Positions 36,466-45,787 of a stretch of DNA of 64,000 nt are shown piece after piece. The DNA is from Mycobacterium palustre (lineage in GTDB: Bacteria > Actinomycetota > Actinomycetes > Mycobacteriales > Mycobacteriaceae): the NCBI RefSeq assembly GCF_002101785.1, contig NZ_LQPJ01000139.1:16892-80891 (forward strand). The letters are read 5' to 3'. The notes beneath the pieces were generated by a model. It worked only from the letters and a program-made list of their open reading frames with translations, was not told where the DNA came from and ran no database searches. Positions within the stretch are counted from its first letter, which is position 1. Each line of letters opens with the position of its first letter. Position numbers and translations under genes: made by a program.

Positions 36466-37706
36466 CCCCTCCCAAAGAAATCCAGCGCTCGGCGCACGCC
36501 GGCGACCAGGCGGTCGACCTCGTCGGGCGTGTTGTAGACCGCGAACGACGCCCGCGCGGTGGCCGCCAGGCCGAACCTGCGGTGCAGCGGCAGCGCGCAG
36601 TGGTGCCCGACCCGCACGGCGACGCCGTCGTCGTCGAGCACCTGACCGACGTCGTGGGCGTGCACGCCATCGACGACGAAAGCCACCGGCGAGCCGCGGT
36701 CGTCCATCGAGGCGGGCCCGACGATGCGCACCCCGTCGATGCCGGACAGGCCCTCGAGGGTCGCGGCCACCAGTCCCTTTTCGTGGGCCGCGACGGCGTC
36801 CATGCCGATGGCGCCGAGATACCGTGCGGCCGCCGCCAGCCCGACGACCTGCGAGGTCATCGGCGTGCCGGCCTCGAACCGCTGCGGCACGGCGGCGTAG
36901 GTGCTGGCCTCCATGGTGACCGTCTCGATCATCGACCCGCCGGTGAGAAATGGGGGCAGGGCGGTCAAAACCTCCCGGCGTCCGTAGAGCACCCCGATTC
37001 CGTTGGGACCCAACATCTTATGCCCGGAGAAGGCGGCGAAGTCGACGTCGAGCGTGTGAAAGTCGACGGGCTCGTGCGGCACCGACTGGCAGGCGTCCAG
37101 CACGGTCAACGCGCCGACGGCTTTCGCCCGCGCGACCAACTCGGCCACCGGTGCCACCGCCCCGGTGACGTTCGAATGATGGCTGAACGCAACCACTTTG
37201 ACGCGCTCGTCGAGCCGCAGCGAGTCCGGGTCGATGCGGCCGTCGTCGGTGACGCCGTACCAGCGCAGCGTGGCCCCGGTGCGCCGGGCCAGCTCCTGCC
37301 ACGGCACCAGGTTGGCGTGGTGTTCGAGCTCGGTGGTGACGATCACGTCGCCGGGTCCGACGGCCCGCTCGAAGCGGTTGTCCCCCAGCACGTATGACAC
37401 CAGGTTGAGCGATTCGGTGGCGTTCTTGGTGAACACCAGCTCTTGCGCGTCGGCGCCGACGAAGGCCGCGATGTCGGCGCGGCCCTGCTCGTAGGCGTCG
37501 GTGGCCTCCTCCATCAGCTGGTGCGCGCCGCGGTGCACCCCGCCGTTGGAGGTCAGCACGAATTCCCGCTCGGCGTCGAGCACCTGCAGCGGCCGCTGCG
37601 ACGTCGCCCCGGAATCCAGGTAGGCCAACTGGTTTCCGCCCCGCATCACCCGCTTGAGGATGGGGAAGTCGGCGCGGATCGCGTCGATGTCCAGCGGAGT
37701 GCTCAT
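36462..37706 (-). CDS. sufS: Cysteine desulfurase SufS
   Basis: A 414-residue PLP enzyme that takes sulfur from cysteine. PLP Schiff-base K230 in FSGHKMLGP; sulfur-accepting C370 in VGHHCALPLHRR; cofactor-binding ELEHHANLVPW (126-136) and SHHSNVTG (175-182). Also called csd. Sits 11 bases after sufC and overlaps sufU by the stop codon. Confidence 0.96.
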   Translation of the reverse strand: MSTPLDIDAIRADFPILKRVMRGGNQLAYLDSGATSQRPLQVLDAEREFVLTSNGGVHRGAHQLMEEATDAYEQGRADIAAFVGADAQELVFTKNATESLNLVSYVLGDNRFERAVGPGDVIVTTELEHHANLVPWQELARRTGATLRWYGVTDDGRIDPDSLRLDERVKVVAFSHHSNVTGAVAPVAELVARAKAVGALTVLDACQSVPHEPVDFHTLDVDFAAFSGHKMLGPNGIGVLYGRREVLTALPPFLTGGSMIETVTMEASTYAAVPQRFEAGTPMTSQVVGLAAAARYLGAIGMDAVAAHEKGLVAATLEGLSGIDGVRIVGPASMDDRGSPVAFVVDGVHAHDVGQVLDDDGVAVRVGHHCALPLHRRFGLAATARASFAVYNTPDEVDRLVAGVRRALDFFGRG

Positions 37707-37717
37707 GTCGGGCCCCG

Positions 37718-38500
37718 TCAGACTTTCTCCGCCGCCGGCTGGGTGAAGCGCACGTAACCGTTCTGCTCGAGTTCGTCGGCCAGCTCCGGGCCGCCGGATT
37801 CGGCGACGCGCCCGCCGACGAACACGTGCACGAATTGCGGATGGATGTAGCGCAGGATGCGGGTGTAGTGCGTGATCAGCAGGATGCCGCCGTGCTCGGA
37901 TTCGGCATACCGGTTGACGCCGTCGCTGACCACCCGCAGCGCGTCGACATCCAGCCCGGAGTCGGTCTCGTCGAGGATGGCGATCCTGGGCTTGAGCAGT
38001 TCCAGCTGCAAAATCTCGTGGCGCTTCTTCTCCCCGCCGGAGAACCCCTCGTTGACGCTGCGCTCGGCGAAGGCCGGGTCGATGTCCAGCGAGCCCATGG
38101 CCGCCTTGACCTCCTTGACCCAGTGGCGCAGCTTCGGGGCCTCGCCGCGGACGGCGGTTGCGGCCGAACGCAAGAAGTTCGACACCGAGACGCCGGGCAC
38201 CTCGACGGGGTACTGCATGGCCAGGAAGATGCCGGCCCGCGCGCGCTCGTCGACGCTCATCGCCAGCACGTCCTCGCCGTCGAGCGTGATCGATCCCGAG
38301 GTCACCCGGTACTTGGGGTGGCCCGCGATGGCGTACGACAGCGTCGACTTGCCCGAGCCGTTGGGGCCCATCAACGCATGCGTCTCACCGGATTTCACCG
38401 TCAGGTCGACACCGTTGAGGATGGGGATGTCGCGTTCGCCCTCGGCGGCGTTGGAGTTGTCGACGCTGACGTGCAGGTCCTTGATTTCCAGAGTCGTCAT
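37718..38500 (-). CDS. sufC: Fe-S assembly ATPase SufC
   Basis: A 260-residue ABC-type ATPase of the SufBCD complex. Walker A GPNGSGKST at 45-53, signature FSGGEKKRHE, and the SufC-specific Walker B region ILDETDSGLD. ATG 38500 overlaps the sufD stop (ATGA). Confidence 0.96.
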   Translation of the reverse strand: MTTLEIKDLHVSVDNSNAAEGERDIPILNGVDLTVKSGETHALMGPNGSGKSTLSYAIAGHPKYRVTSGSITLDGEDVLAMSVDERARAGIFLAMQYPVEVPGVSVSNFLRSAATAVRGEAPKLRHWVKEVKAAMGSLDIDPAFAERSVNEGFSGGEKKRHEILQLELLKPRIAILDETDSGLDVDALRVVSDGVNRYAESEHGGILLITHYTRILRYIHPQFVHVFVGGRVAESGGPELADELEQNGYVRFTQPAAEKV

Positions 38501-39648
38501 AAAGCCGTCTTTTCCGTGATTTCGAGTTCGTGTTCGATGGCGTCGGTCAGGCGTTCGCGTATCTGCGGCACCGCGATCTTGGAGATGATCTCGCCGAAGA
38601 ATCCGCGGATGACCAGCCGCCGGGCCTGATCTTCCGGGATGCCGCGGGAGCGCAGGTAGAAAAGTTGTTCGTCGTCGAAACGCCCGGTGGCGCTGGCGTG
38701 TCCGGCGCCGATGATCTCGCCCGTCTCGATCTCCAGGTTGGGCACCGAATCCGCGCGCGCCCCGTCGGTGAGCACCAGGTTGCGGTTGACCTCGAAGGTG
38801 TCGGTGCCGGTGGCCTCGGCCCGGATCAGCACGTCGCCCACCCAGACGGTGTGGGCGTCGGGCAGCGCGGATTCCGGATCCCCTTGCAGCGCACCCTTGT
38901 ACAGCACGTTGGACCGGCAGTCGGGCTGGGCGTGGTCGACCAGCAGCCGCGACTCGAGGTGCTGGCCGTCGTCGGCGAAGTACAGGCCCAGCAGCTCGGC
39001 GTCACCGCCGGGGCTGGCGAACCGCACGGTGGCGGCCATGCGCACCACCTCCCCGCCCAGGGTCACCGTGACGTGGCGCAGCACGGCGTCCTTGCCCAGC
39101 CTGGCGTGGTGCGCGCTGACGTGGACCGCGTCGTCGGCCCAGTCGGCGATCCACACGACCGTCAGGCGCGCGGCGTCGTCGACGACGAATTCGACGTTGT
39201 CGGCGTAGGTTCCGCTGCCCCGGTGGTCGATCACCACCACCGCCTCGCCGAGTTCTTCGACCCGGATCTGCAGGTGGCCGTAGGCCGTCGCGCCGTCACC
39301 GGGCCCGGTGACGGCGACGTTGACCGGCTCGGCGATCCGGGTGTCGCGCCCGACGGTGATCAGCGTCGCCGAGTTGAACGACGAAAACGCCTGGGCGGCA
39401 ACGCGATCGGTGGGAGCGCCGCCCGCACCGAGGCGCTCGTCACCGCGGCGCACGCGCTCGACCCGCAGGCCGGGCCGCTCGTCGACGCTGATCTCGGCCC
39501 TGCCGGTCGCCGCCGCGGACCCGTCGTGCAGCCCGCGCAGCCGGCGCAGCGGGGTGAACCGCCAGATCTCGTCGCGGCCGTGCGGCACCTCGAACGCGTC
39601 GACATCAAAGGAAGAGAACAACTCTCCCTTGTTCAGAACGGCCGTCAT
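38497..39648 (-). CDS. sufD: Fe-S assembly protein SufD
   Basis: 383 residues (397 in M. tuberculosis; the shortfall is at the ends). Right-handed beta-helix core with FEVNRNLVLTDGARADSVP and GHASATGRFDDEQLFYLRSRG near the C-terminus, the part shared with SufB. Partners SufB and SufC as scaffold. The start ATG 39648 lies 49 bases after the sufB stop. Confidence 0.95.
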   Translation of the reverse strand: MTAVLNKGELFSSFDVDAFEVPHGRDEIWRFTPLRRLRGLHDGSAAATGRAEISVDERPGLRVERVRRGDERLGAGGAPTDRVAAQAFSSFNSATLITVGRDTRIAEPVNVAVTGPGDGATAYGHLQIRVEELGEAVVVIDHRGSGTYADNVEFVVDDAARLTVVWIADWADDAVHVSAHHARLGKDAVLRHVTVTLGGEVVRMAATVRFASPGGDAELLGLYFADDGQHLESRLLVDHAQPDCRSNVLYKGALQGDPESALPDAHTVWVGDVLIRAEATGTDTFEVNRNLVLTDGARADSVPNLEIETGEIIGAGHASATGRFDDEQLFYLRSRGIPEDQARRLVIRGFFGEIISKIAVPQIRERLTDAIEHELEITEKTAL

Positions 39649-39697
39649 ATGCGCCGCTCCTCCTCATCGCTTCGCTCTGCATCGTCGCCGGCGGGGG

Positions 39698-42274
39698 TCA
39701 TCCGACCGCGCCCTCCATCTGCAGCTCGATCAGGCGGTTGAGCTCGAGCGCGTATTCCATCGGCAGCTCTTTGGCGATCGGCTCGATGAAGCCGCGCACC
39801 ACCATCGCCATCGCCTCGTCCTCGGTCAGCCCGCGGCTCATCAGGTAGAACAGCTGGTTCTCGCTGACCTTGGACACGGTGGCCTCGTGGCCCATCGTGA
39901 CGTCGTCCTCGCGGATGTCGACGTAGGGGTAGGTGTCGCTGCGGCTGATCGTATCGACTAGCAGCGCATCGCATTTCACGCTGGAGCGCGACCCGTGCGC
40001 GCCCTTGTTGACCTGCACCAGGCCGCGGTAGGAGGTGCGGCCGCCGGCGCGGGCCACCGACTTGGACACGATGTTGCTCGACGTGTTGGGCGCCAGGTGC
40101 AGCATCTTGGCGCCGGTGTCCTGGTGCTGGTCCTCGCCGGCGAAGGCGATCGACAGGACCTCGCCCTTGGCGTGCTCGCCGGTCATCCAGACCGCCGGGT
40201 ACTTCATGGTCACCTTCGACCCGATGTTGCCGTCGACCCACTCCATGGTGGCGCCGGCCTCGGCGCGGGCCCGCTTGGTGACCAGGTTGTAGACGTTGCC
40301 CGACCAGTTCTGGATGGTGGTGTAACGGCAACGGCCGCCGGGCTTCACGATGATCTCGACCACCGCGGAGTGCAGCGAGTCCGACTTGTAGATCGGCGCG
40401 GTGCAGCCCTCGATGTAGTGGACGTAGGCGTCCTCGTCGACGATGATCAGCGTCCGCTCGAACTGGCCCATGTTCTCGGTGTTGATCCGGAAGTAGGCCT
40501 GCAGCGGGATGTCGACGTGCACCCCCGGGGGGACATAGATAAACGAGCCGCCGCTCCACACCGCGGTATTCAGGGCGGAGAACTTGTTGTCGCCGGCAGG
40601 AATTACCGTTCCGAAGTGCTGCTTGAAGACGTCGGGGTGCTCCCGCAGACCGGTGTCCGTGTCGAGGAAGATCACCCCTTGAGCCTCGAGGTCTTCCCGG
40701 ATCTGGTGGTACACCACTTCGGAGTTGTGCACTACCAGGCCTTCGGCGACGAAGTTGTGCGGACCGTCGACCTCGATGTCGTACACCGGTTCCACCGCAT
40801 ACGGCTCGATCGACTCGACCCGTTCAAAGCCCAGCCACTCATTGGTGTGGGCTCGAATTGTCGTCCCGTGCGTACTGTTCGACGAGTGCATGTAGCGGCG
40901 GCGTCCAAAGCGGTCGGCGCGCTTGCGGTTACGGCAGCCGAGGCGCTCGAGGTCACCGGAAATGCCAAGCCGCCAACCGATCTGCATGCGTTCGGGCGCG
41001 TGGCGATACGGCTGAGTAAACGACCACGGGCCGCCCGTGCGCAATCCGGACAGCTGGGCGAGTTCACGCGCTTGACCGATCAGCGCCTCATTGGCACACG
41101 TCAACAGGATCGAACCGCTGTTGTCCGGGCCGACGTAGCCGTCGGCGTCGACCCAGCCGCCGAGGAACGCCAGCCGCTCGTCAACGGGCAAGCCGAAAAT
41201 CCAGTCGGGCACCCGCTTTGTCAGCGCCAGACCGCTGAAACCGAGCTCGATAATCAACTCGGTCAAGGCCTTGGAGTTCACCACCACCCGGTCCCCATCG
41301 GCCGCTATGCACCGAAGACCAAACAAGTCCTTCACGACGCGCGCCAGCTCCGCCCGCAGCTCGACATCGGTTGCGGGAATGGCGAATCGAACGCGGTTTG
41401 TCTTGGTGGACAGGTGCAGGTTGGCGTCACCGATGTACAGCCCCAACAGCCACATCAGGTCTACGGAACTTGTCGGCGGCGAGACGAATCCGGCAATGCT
41501 CGGAAGGTCAACACTGGCACCGAATTCGGGCACCTGCCGAGGGACTGCAATGAAGTCGCCCGGCTTGATCTCGCCGACAGTCACCCACCGTCGCGCATAG
41601 CGCCTGCGCTGGCGACCCGGTTTGCGCTCGTCCCGCAGCACCAGCATCGGGTGGTTGCCGGTCGCGCGGATGCTGCGGCCAGTGGTCTTCACTGCATAGG
41701 TGAGCCGGGTATCCGTCTGCGCTGACGCCTTGACGGGCGCCACGATGAATCGCTCTGCGTCTTCGTCGTACGCGAAAACCCGATCGCCGAACTCGATCTC
41801 CTTGATGGGGACCTGTCCGCGATTGGCAGTCCACACCAAGGTGTCGCCGGCGAGGCATTCGTACTGTGCGGCCACGCCGGCCACGAGGCGCTGCTTCTCC
41901 GCCTCCGGGATGCCCAGCCGGTCGTAGGTGTTCTTGATGTCCTCCGGCAAATCATCCCAGGTGGCGGCCTGCTTTTCGGTCGAGCGCACGAAGTACTTGA
42001 TGTTGTCGAAGTCGATGCCCTCGAGGTTGGAGCCCCAGGTCGGCATCGGCTTGCGCTCGAAGATGCGCAGCGCCTTCAGCCGGGTCTGCAGCATCCACTC
42101 GGGCTCGTTCTTCTTGGCGGAGATGTCGCGCACCACCGCCTCGGACAGCCCGCGCTGTGCGCTGGCGCCCGCGACGTCGGAGTCCACCCAGCCGTAGCCG
42201 TACCGGCTCAGCGAGGCGATGGCCTCCGCCTGGGTGAGCGGCTGAGCAACGGCCTTGTCTGCCTCTAGGGTCAT
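39698..42274 (-). CDS. sufB: Fe-S assembly scaffold SufB, interrupted by an in-frame intein
   Basis: An 858-residue precursor: N-extein 1-139, intein 140-517, C-extein 518-858; the spliced SufB would be 480 residues. Extein marks: SRYGYGWVDSD and WDDLPEDIKNTYDRLGIPEAEK before the insertion, SEVVYHQIREDLEAQG after it, then the beta-helix region with HYIEGCTAPIYKSDSLHSA and GHEATVSKVSENQLFYLMSRG. ATG 42274 has AAAGGAG 7 bases upstream and overlaps the sufR stop (ATGA); upstream extension in the same frame lies across sufR and is not coding. Confidence 0.96.
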   Translation of the reverse strand: MTLEADKAVAQPLTQAEAIASLSRYGYGWVDSDVAGASAQRGLSEAVVRDISAKKNEPEWMLQTRLKALRIFERKPMPTWGSNLEGIDFDNIKYFVRSTEKQAATWDDLPEDIKNTYDRLGIPEAEKQRLVAGVAAQYECLAGDTLVWTANRGQVPIKEIEFGDRVFAYDEDAERFIVAPVKASAQTDTRLTYAVKTTGRSIRATGNHPMLVLRDERKPGRQRRRYARRWVTVGEIKPGDFIAVPRQVPEFGASVDLPSIAGFVSPPTSSVDLMWLLGLYIGDANLHLSTKTNRVRFAIPATDVELRAELARVVKDLFGLRCIAADGDRVVVNSKALTELIIELGFSGLALTKRVPDWIFGLPVDERLAFLGGWVDADGYVGPDNSGSILLTCANEALIGQARELAQLSGLRTGGPWSFTQPYRHAPERMQIGWRLGISGDLERLGCRNRKRADRFGRRRYMHSSNSTHGTTIRAHTNEWLGFERVESIEPYAVEPVYDIEVDGPHNFVAEGLVVHNSEVVYHQIREDLEAQGVIFLDTDTGLREHPDVFKQHFGTVIPAGDNKFSALNTAVWSGGSFIYVPPGVHVDIPLQAYFRINTENMGQFERTLIIVDEDAYVHYIEGCTAPIYKSDSLHSAVVEIIVKPGGRCRYTTIQNWSGNVYNLVTKRARAEAGATMEWVDGNIGSKVTMKYPAVWMTGEHAKGEVLSIAFAGEDQHQDTGAKMLHLAPNTSSNIVSKSVARAGGRTSYRGLVQVNKGAHGSRSSVKCDALLVDTISRSDTYPYVDIREDDVTMGHEATVSKVSENQLFYLMSRGLTEDEAMAMVVRGFIEPIAKELPMEYALELNRLIELQMEGAVG
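40724..41857 (-). mobile_element. SufB intein with LAGLIDADG homing endonuclease (378 aa)
   Basis: Starts with Cys1 (codon 41855-41857) after AAQYE and ends VVHN (Asn378, codon 40724-40726) before Ser+1. Block A is CLAGDTLVW, block B RATGNHPMLV (His69), block F VYDIEVDGPHNFVAEG and block G LVVHN. Two LAGLIDADG helices, LLGLYIGDA (137-145) and FLGGWVDADG (231-240), keep the catalytic Asp, so the endonuclease may still be active. The stretch looks less GC-rich at third codon positions than the exteins, consistent with separate ancestry. Self-splices after translation. Confidence 0.93.
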
Positions 42275-43002
42275 GACGACGCTCCTTTGATGTTGGTCTG
42301 GTGGCGCGGGCTGGGCGCCTGGGTCAGGGGCACGTGGGTGGTGCAGGCGCAGTTTCCGTTGACGATGGTCGCCAACCGCTGCACGTGCGTCCCGAGCACC
42401 TCGGCCATGGCCTGCTGCTCGGCTTCGCACAATTCGGGGAATTCCTCGGCGACGTGCGACACCGGGCAATGGTGCTGGCAGATCTGCACGCCGTGGATCG
42501 GCCCACCGACGCGCGCCGTGGTGGCGACGTAGCCCGCCTCGGTCAGGGCGCCCGCGACCCGCTCGGCGGCCGCCTCGACCGCCACGTCGTCGTTGCTCTC
42601 GGCCGCCTCGACGCCGGCCAGGATGGCGTCGATGCGGCGGCGGGCGAACGTCCGGACCGCGTCCTCCCCGCCGATTTCCCGCAGCTGCCGCATGGCCGCC
42701 GCCGCCAGGTCGTCGTAGGCGTGGCCGAGCTTGGCGCGCCCGGCCGCGGTCAGCCGGAAGCGCTTCGCGGGCCGCCCGCGCCCAACCTGCTGCCAGGCCG
42801 CCGCGGGCACCGACTCGGCGTCCCCGGCGTCGATCAGCGCGTCGAGGTGGCGCCGCACGCCGGCGGCCGCCAGGCCGAGGCGGTCACCGATCTCGCTGAC
42901 GGTGATCGATCCGGATTCCAGCAGCAGCCGCACGATGGCACGGCGGGTGTGACCATCCGGCGTCAGGACAGCAGCAGCCGCCTGAGCCTCGGAGATTTTC
43001 AC
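42271..43002 (-). CDS. sufR: Fe-S cluster-sensing repressor SufR
   Basis: A 243-residue ArsR/DeoR-type winged-helix regulator (HTRRAIVRLLLESGSITVSE, then RLGLAAAGVRRHLDALIDAG) with C-terminal cluster ligands C175, C179 and C192 (ICQHHCPVSH…LCEAE), plus C218/C220. These positions match the three Cys reported for the M. tuberculosis protein as I recall. It represses its own operon in the [4Fe-4S] form. GTG 43002 is chosen: it lies inside the operator at the point expected for a leaderless start. ATG 43041 is an alternative. Confidence 0.93.
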   Translation of the reverse strand: MKISEAQAAAAVLTPDGHTRRAIVRLLLESGSITVSEIGDRLGLAAAGVRRHLDALIDAGDAESVPAAAWQQVGRGRPAKRFRLTAAGRAKLGHAYDDLAAAAMRQLREIGGEDAVRTFARRRIDAILAGVEAAESNDDVAVEAAAERVAGALTEAGYVATTARVGGPIHGVQICQHHCPVSHVAEEFPELCEAEQQAMAEVLGTHVQRLATIVNGNCACTTHVPLTQAPSPRHQTNIKGASS

Positions 43003-43013
43003 AACACCAGTGT
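42999..43013 (-). promoter_or_regulatory. SufR operator (ACACT-N5-TGTGA) overlapping the sufR start
   Basis: On the minus strand the sequence is ACACT-GGTGT-TGTGA, an exact match to the mycobacterial SufR box. The TGTGA half contains the GTG start codon (43000-43002), and CACACT falls at -12 to -7 from that codon, in the position of a -10 box for a leaderless transcript. Confidence 0.72.
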
Positions 43014-43139
43014 GACGCAATTCCTGGGATCGGTCTAGCAAGGGTCGCCTCTGTGCGCGTTGCGCTGGTCACACGGCCGCCCCCGCCGGGGAGCCGCGCG
43101 GCCAGTCGGCCGTCTCGAAGGCCGGGCTACGCTGCTCTG

Positions 43140-44849
43140 ATGGCAGCCCGCCACCGAACGCTGAGCTCGTCGATCGCCAGCCTGCACGGCGACGAGCAGG
43201 CGGTGGGGTCGCCGTTAAACGATACCGAGCTCACCGCGCTGCAACGCACCCGGCTGTTCGGCGCCACCGGGACGGTCCTGATGGCGATCGGCGCGCTGGG
43301 CGCCGGGGCGCGGCCCGTGGTCCAGGACCCGACGTTCGGGGTCCGGCTGCTCAACCTGCCGTCGCGCATCCAGACGGTCTCGTTGACGATGACCACGACG
43401 GGGGCGGTCATGATGGCCCTGGCCTGGCTGATGCTCGGCCGGTTCGCGCTGGGCCCCAGGCGGATGTCGCGGGGCGACCTGGACCGCACCCTGCTGCTGT
43501 GGGTGCTGCCGCTGCTGCCCGCGCCTCCGATGTACAGCAAGGACGTCTACTCCTACCTGGCGCAGAGCCAGATCTCCCTGGAAGGGCTCGACCCGTATCG
43601 GGTCGGCCCGGCGTCCGGGCTGGGCCTGTCGCACGTCTTCACCCTGTCGGTGCCCACGCTGTGGCGCGAGACCCCGGCGCCCTACGGCCCGCTGTTCTTG
43701 TGGGTCGGACGCGGCATCTCGGCGCTGACCGGCGAGAACATCGTCGCCGCCGTGCTCTGCCACCGGGTCGTGGTGCTCGTCGGCGTGGCCCTGATCGTGT
43801 GGGCGACCCCCCGGCTGGCCCGGCGCTGCGGGGTCGCCGAGGTCAGCGCGCTGTGGCTGGGCGCGGCCAATCCGCTGCTGATCATGCACCTGGTCGCCGG
43901 CGTGCACAACGAGGCGCTGATGCTCGGGTTGATGCTGGCCGGCGCCGAATTCGCGCTGCGCGGTGTCTCGGCTGCCAAGGCGCGGCGGCTGCTGCCCACG
44001 TCCTGGCGGCCGGGCCCGCACTGGGGGCCGCTGGGCATGCTGCTCGCGGGCGCCATCCTGATCACGCTGTCGTCGCAGGTGAAGCTGCCGTCGCTGCTGG
44101 CGCTGGGCTTCGTCACGATGGCGCTGGCCTACCAGTGCGGCGGCACCCTGCGGGCGTTGCTGTTGTGCGGGGGCGGCATGGCGGCGCTGTCCCTTGCGGT
44201 GATGGCCCTCGTCGGCTGGGCCAGCGGGCTGGGGTTCGGCTGGGTTTTCACGCTGGGCACCGCCAACGTGGTGCGCAGCTGGATGTCGCCGCCGACGCTG
44301 CTGGCGCTGGGAACCGGGCAGGTCGGCATCCTGCTGGGCCTGGGCGATCACACCACCGCCGTGCTGGGGCTGACCCGCGCCATCGGCGTGCTGATCATCA
44401 CGGTGATGGTGTCCTGGCTGCTGGTGGCGGTGTTCCGCGGGCGGCTGCACCCGATCGGGGGCCTGGGCGTCGCGCTGGGCGTCACCGTGCTGCTGTTTCC
44501 CGTCGTGCAGCCCTGGTACCTGCTGTGGGCGATCATCCCGCTGGCGGCCTGGGCGACCCGCACCGGCTTCCGGGTGGCCGCGATCGTCATCACCCTGATC
44601 GTCGGCATCTTCGGCCCGACGGCCAACGGCGACCGGTTCGCCCTCTTTCAGATCGTCGACGCGACCCTGGCCAGCACCGTCATCGTGCTGCTGCTGATCG
44701 GGTTGACGTACACCCGCCTGCCGTGGCGGCCGCTGCTGCCGCAGCCCGAACCGGAGAGCCCGGTGGCGGTGGACGCCGTGCCCACGCCCCAGGCGCACCA
44801 GACCCCCAGTTCGGAGGCGGCGCCCGACGCCTACGCTGATTCCACGTGA
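43140..44849 (+). CDS. mptB: Polyprenol-phosphomannose-dependent alpha-(1->6)-mannosyltransferase (MptB-type, GT-C)
   Basis: A 569-residue GT-C glycosyltransferase with about 12 membrane helices, matching Rv1459c (591). N-terminal LHGDEQAVGSPLNDTELTAL and TRLFGATGTVLMAIGALGAG are strongly conserved. The first large loop PPMYSKDVYSYLAQSQ carries the acidic residue expected for catalysis. MptB homologues start the alpha-1,6-mannan core of lipomannan. ATG 43140 preferred. Overlaps the next gene (GTGA), so it is coupled to the ABC exporter genes. Confidence 0.9.
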   Translation: MAARHRTLSSSIASLHGDEQAVGSPLNDTELTALQRTRLFGATGTVLMAIGALGAGARPVVQDPTFGVRLLNLPSRIQTVSLTMTTTGAVMMALAWLMLGRFALGPRRMSRGDLDRTLLLWVLPLLPAPPMYSKDVYSYLAQSQISLEGLDPYRVGPASGLGLSHVFTLSVPTLWRETPAPYGPLFLWVGRGISALTGENIVAAVLCHRVVVLVGVALIVWATPRLARRCGVAEVSALWLGAANPLLIMHLVAGVHNEALMLGLMLAGAEFALRGVSAAKARRLLPTSWRPGPHWGPLGMLLAGAILITLSSQVKLPSLLALGFVTMALAYQCGGTLRALLLCGGGMAALSLAVMALVGWASGLGFGWVFTLGTANVVRSWMSPPTLLALGTGQVGILLGLGDHTTAVLGLTRAIGVLIITVMVSWLLVAVFRGRLHPIGGLGVALGVTVLLFPVVQPWYLLWAIIPLAAWATRTGFRVAAIVITLIVGIFGPTANGDRFALFQIVDATLASTVIVLLLIGLTYTRLPWRPLLPQPEPESPVAVDAVPTPQAHQTPSSEAAPDAYADST

Positions 44850-45787
44850 GATCGGCCCGCGGGAACCCCGACGTCGTGCTGCGGCTGCGGGGCGTGAGCA
44901 AGCGCTACGGCTCGATCGAGGCCGTCTCCAACCTCGACTTGGAGGTGCACGCCGCCGAGGTGCTGGCCCTGCTGGGCCCCAACGGCGCGGGCAAGACCAC
45001 GACCGTCGAGATGTGCGAGGGCTTCGTGCGCCCCGACGCCGGCACGATCCAGGTGCTCGGCCTGGACCCGATCGCCGACAACGCCCGCCTGCGGGCGCGC
45101 ATCGGCGTGATGCTGCAGGGCGGTGGCGGCTACCCCGCGGCGCGGGCCGGGGAGATGCTCAACCTGGTCGCCTCCTACGCCGCCGACCCCCTGGACCCGG
45201 CGTGGCTGCTCGACACCCTGGGCCTGACGGACGCGGCGCGCACCACCTATCGGCGGCTCTCCGGCGGCCAACAGCAGCGGCTGGCGCTGGCGTGCGCGCT
45301 GGTCGGCCGCCCCGAGCTGGTGTTCCTCGACGAGCCGACCGCGGGCATGGACGCCCACGCGCGGCTGTTGGTGTGGGAGCTGATCGACGCGCTGCGCCGC
45401 GACGGCGTGACGGTGGTGCTGACCACCCACCAGCTCAAGGAGGCCGAGGAGCTGGCCGATCGGCTCGTCATCATCGACCACGGGGCGACGGTGGCCTCGG
45501 GCACGCCCGCGGAGCTGATGCGCAGCGGGGCCAAGGACCAGCTGCGGTTCAGCGCGCCGCCCCGGCTGGACCTGTCCCTGTTGGCCTCGGCGCTGCCCGA
45601 GGACTACCGGGCCAGCGAGGTGACGCCGGGCGAGTACCTGGTCGAGGGGCCGGTCGACCCGCAGGTGCTGGCCACGGTCACGGCGTGGTGCGCGCAGATC
45701 GACGTGCTGGCCACCGACGTGCGCGTCGAGCAGCGCAGCCTCGAGGACGTGTTCCTCGACCTCACCGGCAGGAAGTTGCGATCGTGA
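44846..45787 (+). CDS. ABC transporter ATP-binding protein (drug/lipid exporter type)
   Basis: 313 residues. Walker A GPNGAGKTTT, Q-loop region GVMLQGGGGYPAARAGE, signature SGGQQQRLALA, Walker B LVFLDEPTAGMD and the H-loop TTHQLKEAEE, plus a C-terminal regulatory region. DrrA/CcmA-like. GTG 44846 overlaps the mptB stop and its own stop overlaps the permease start, so the three are one unit. Confidence 0.92.
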   Translation: MRSARGNPDVVLRLRGVSKRYGSIEAVSNLDLEVHAAEVLALLGPNGAGKTTTVEMCEGFVRPDAGTIQVLGLDPIADNARLRARIGVMLQGGGGYPAARAGEMLNLVASYAADPLDPAWLLDTLGLTDAARTTYRRLSGGQQQRLALACALVGRPELVFLDEPTAGMDAHARLLVWELIDALRRDGVTVVLTTHQLKEAEELADRLVIIDHGATVASGTPAELMRSGAKDQLRFSAPPRLDLSLLASALPEDYRASEVTPGEYLVEGPVDPQVLATVTAWCAQIDVLATDVRVEQRSLEDVFLDLTGRKLRS

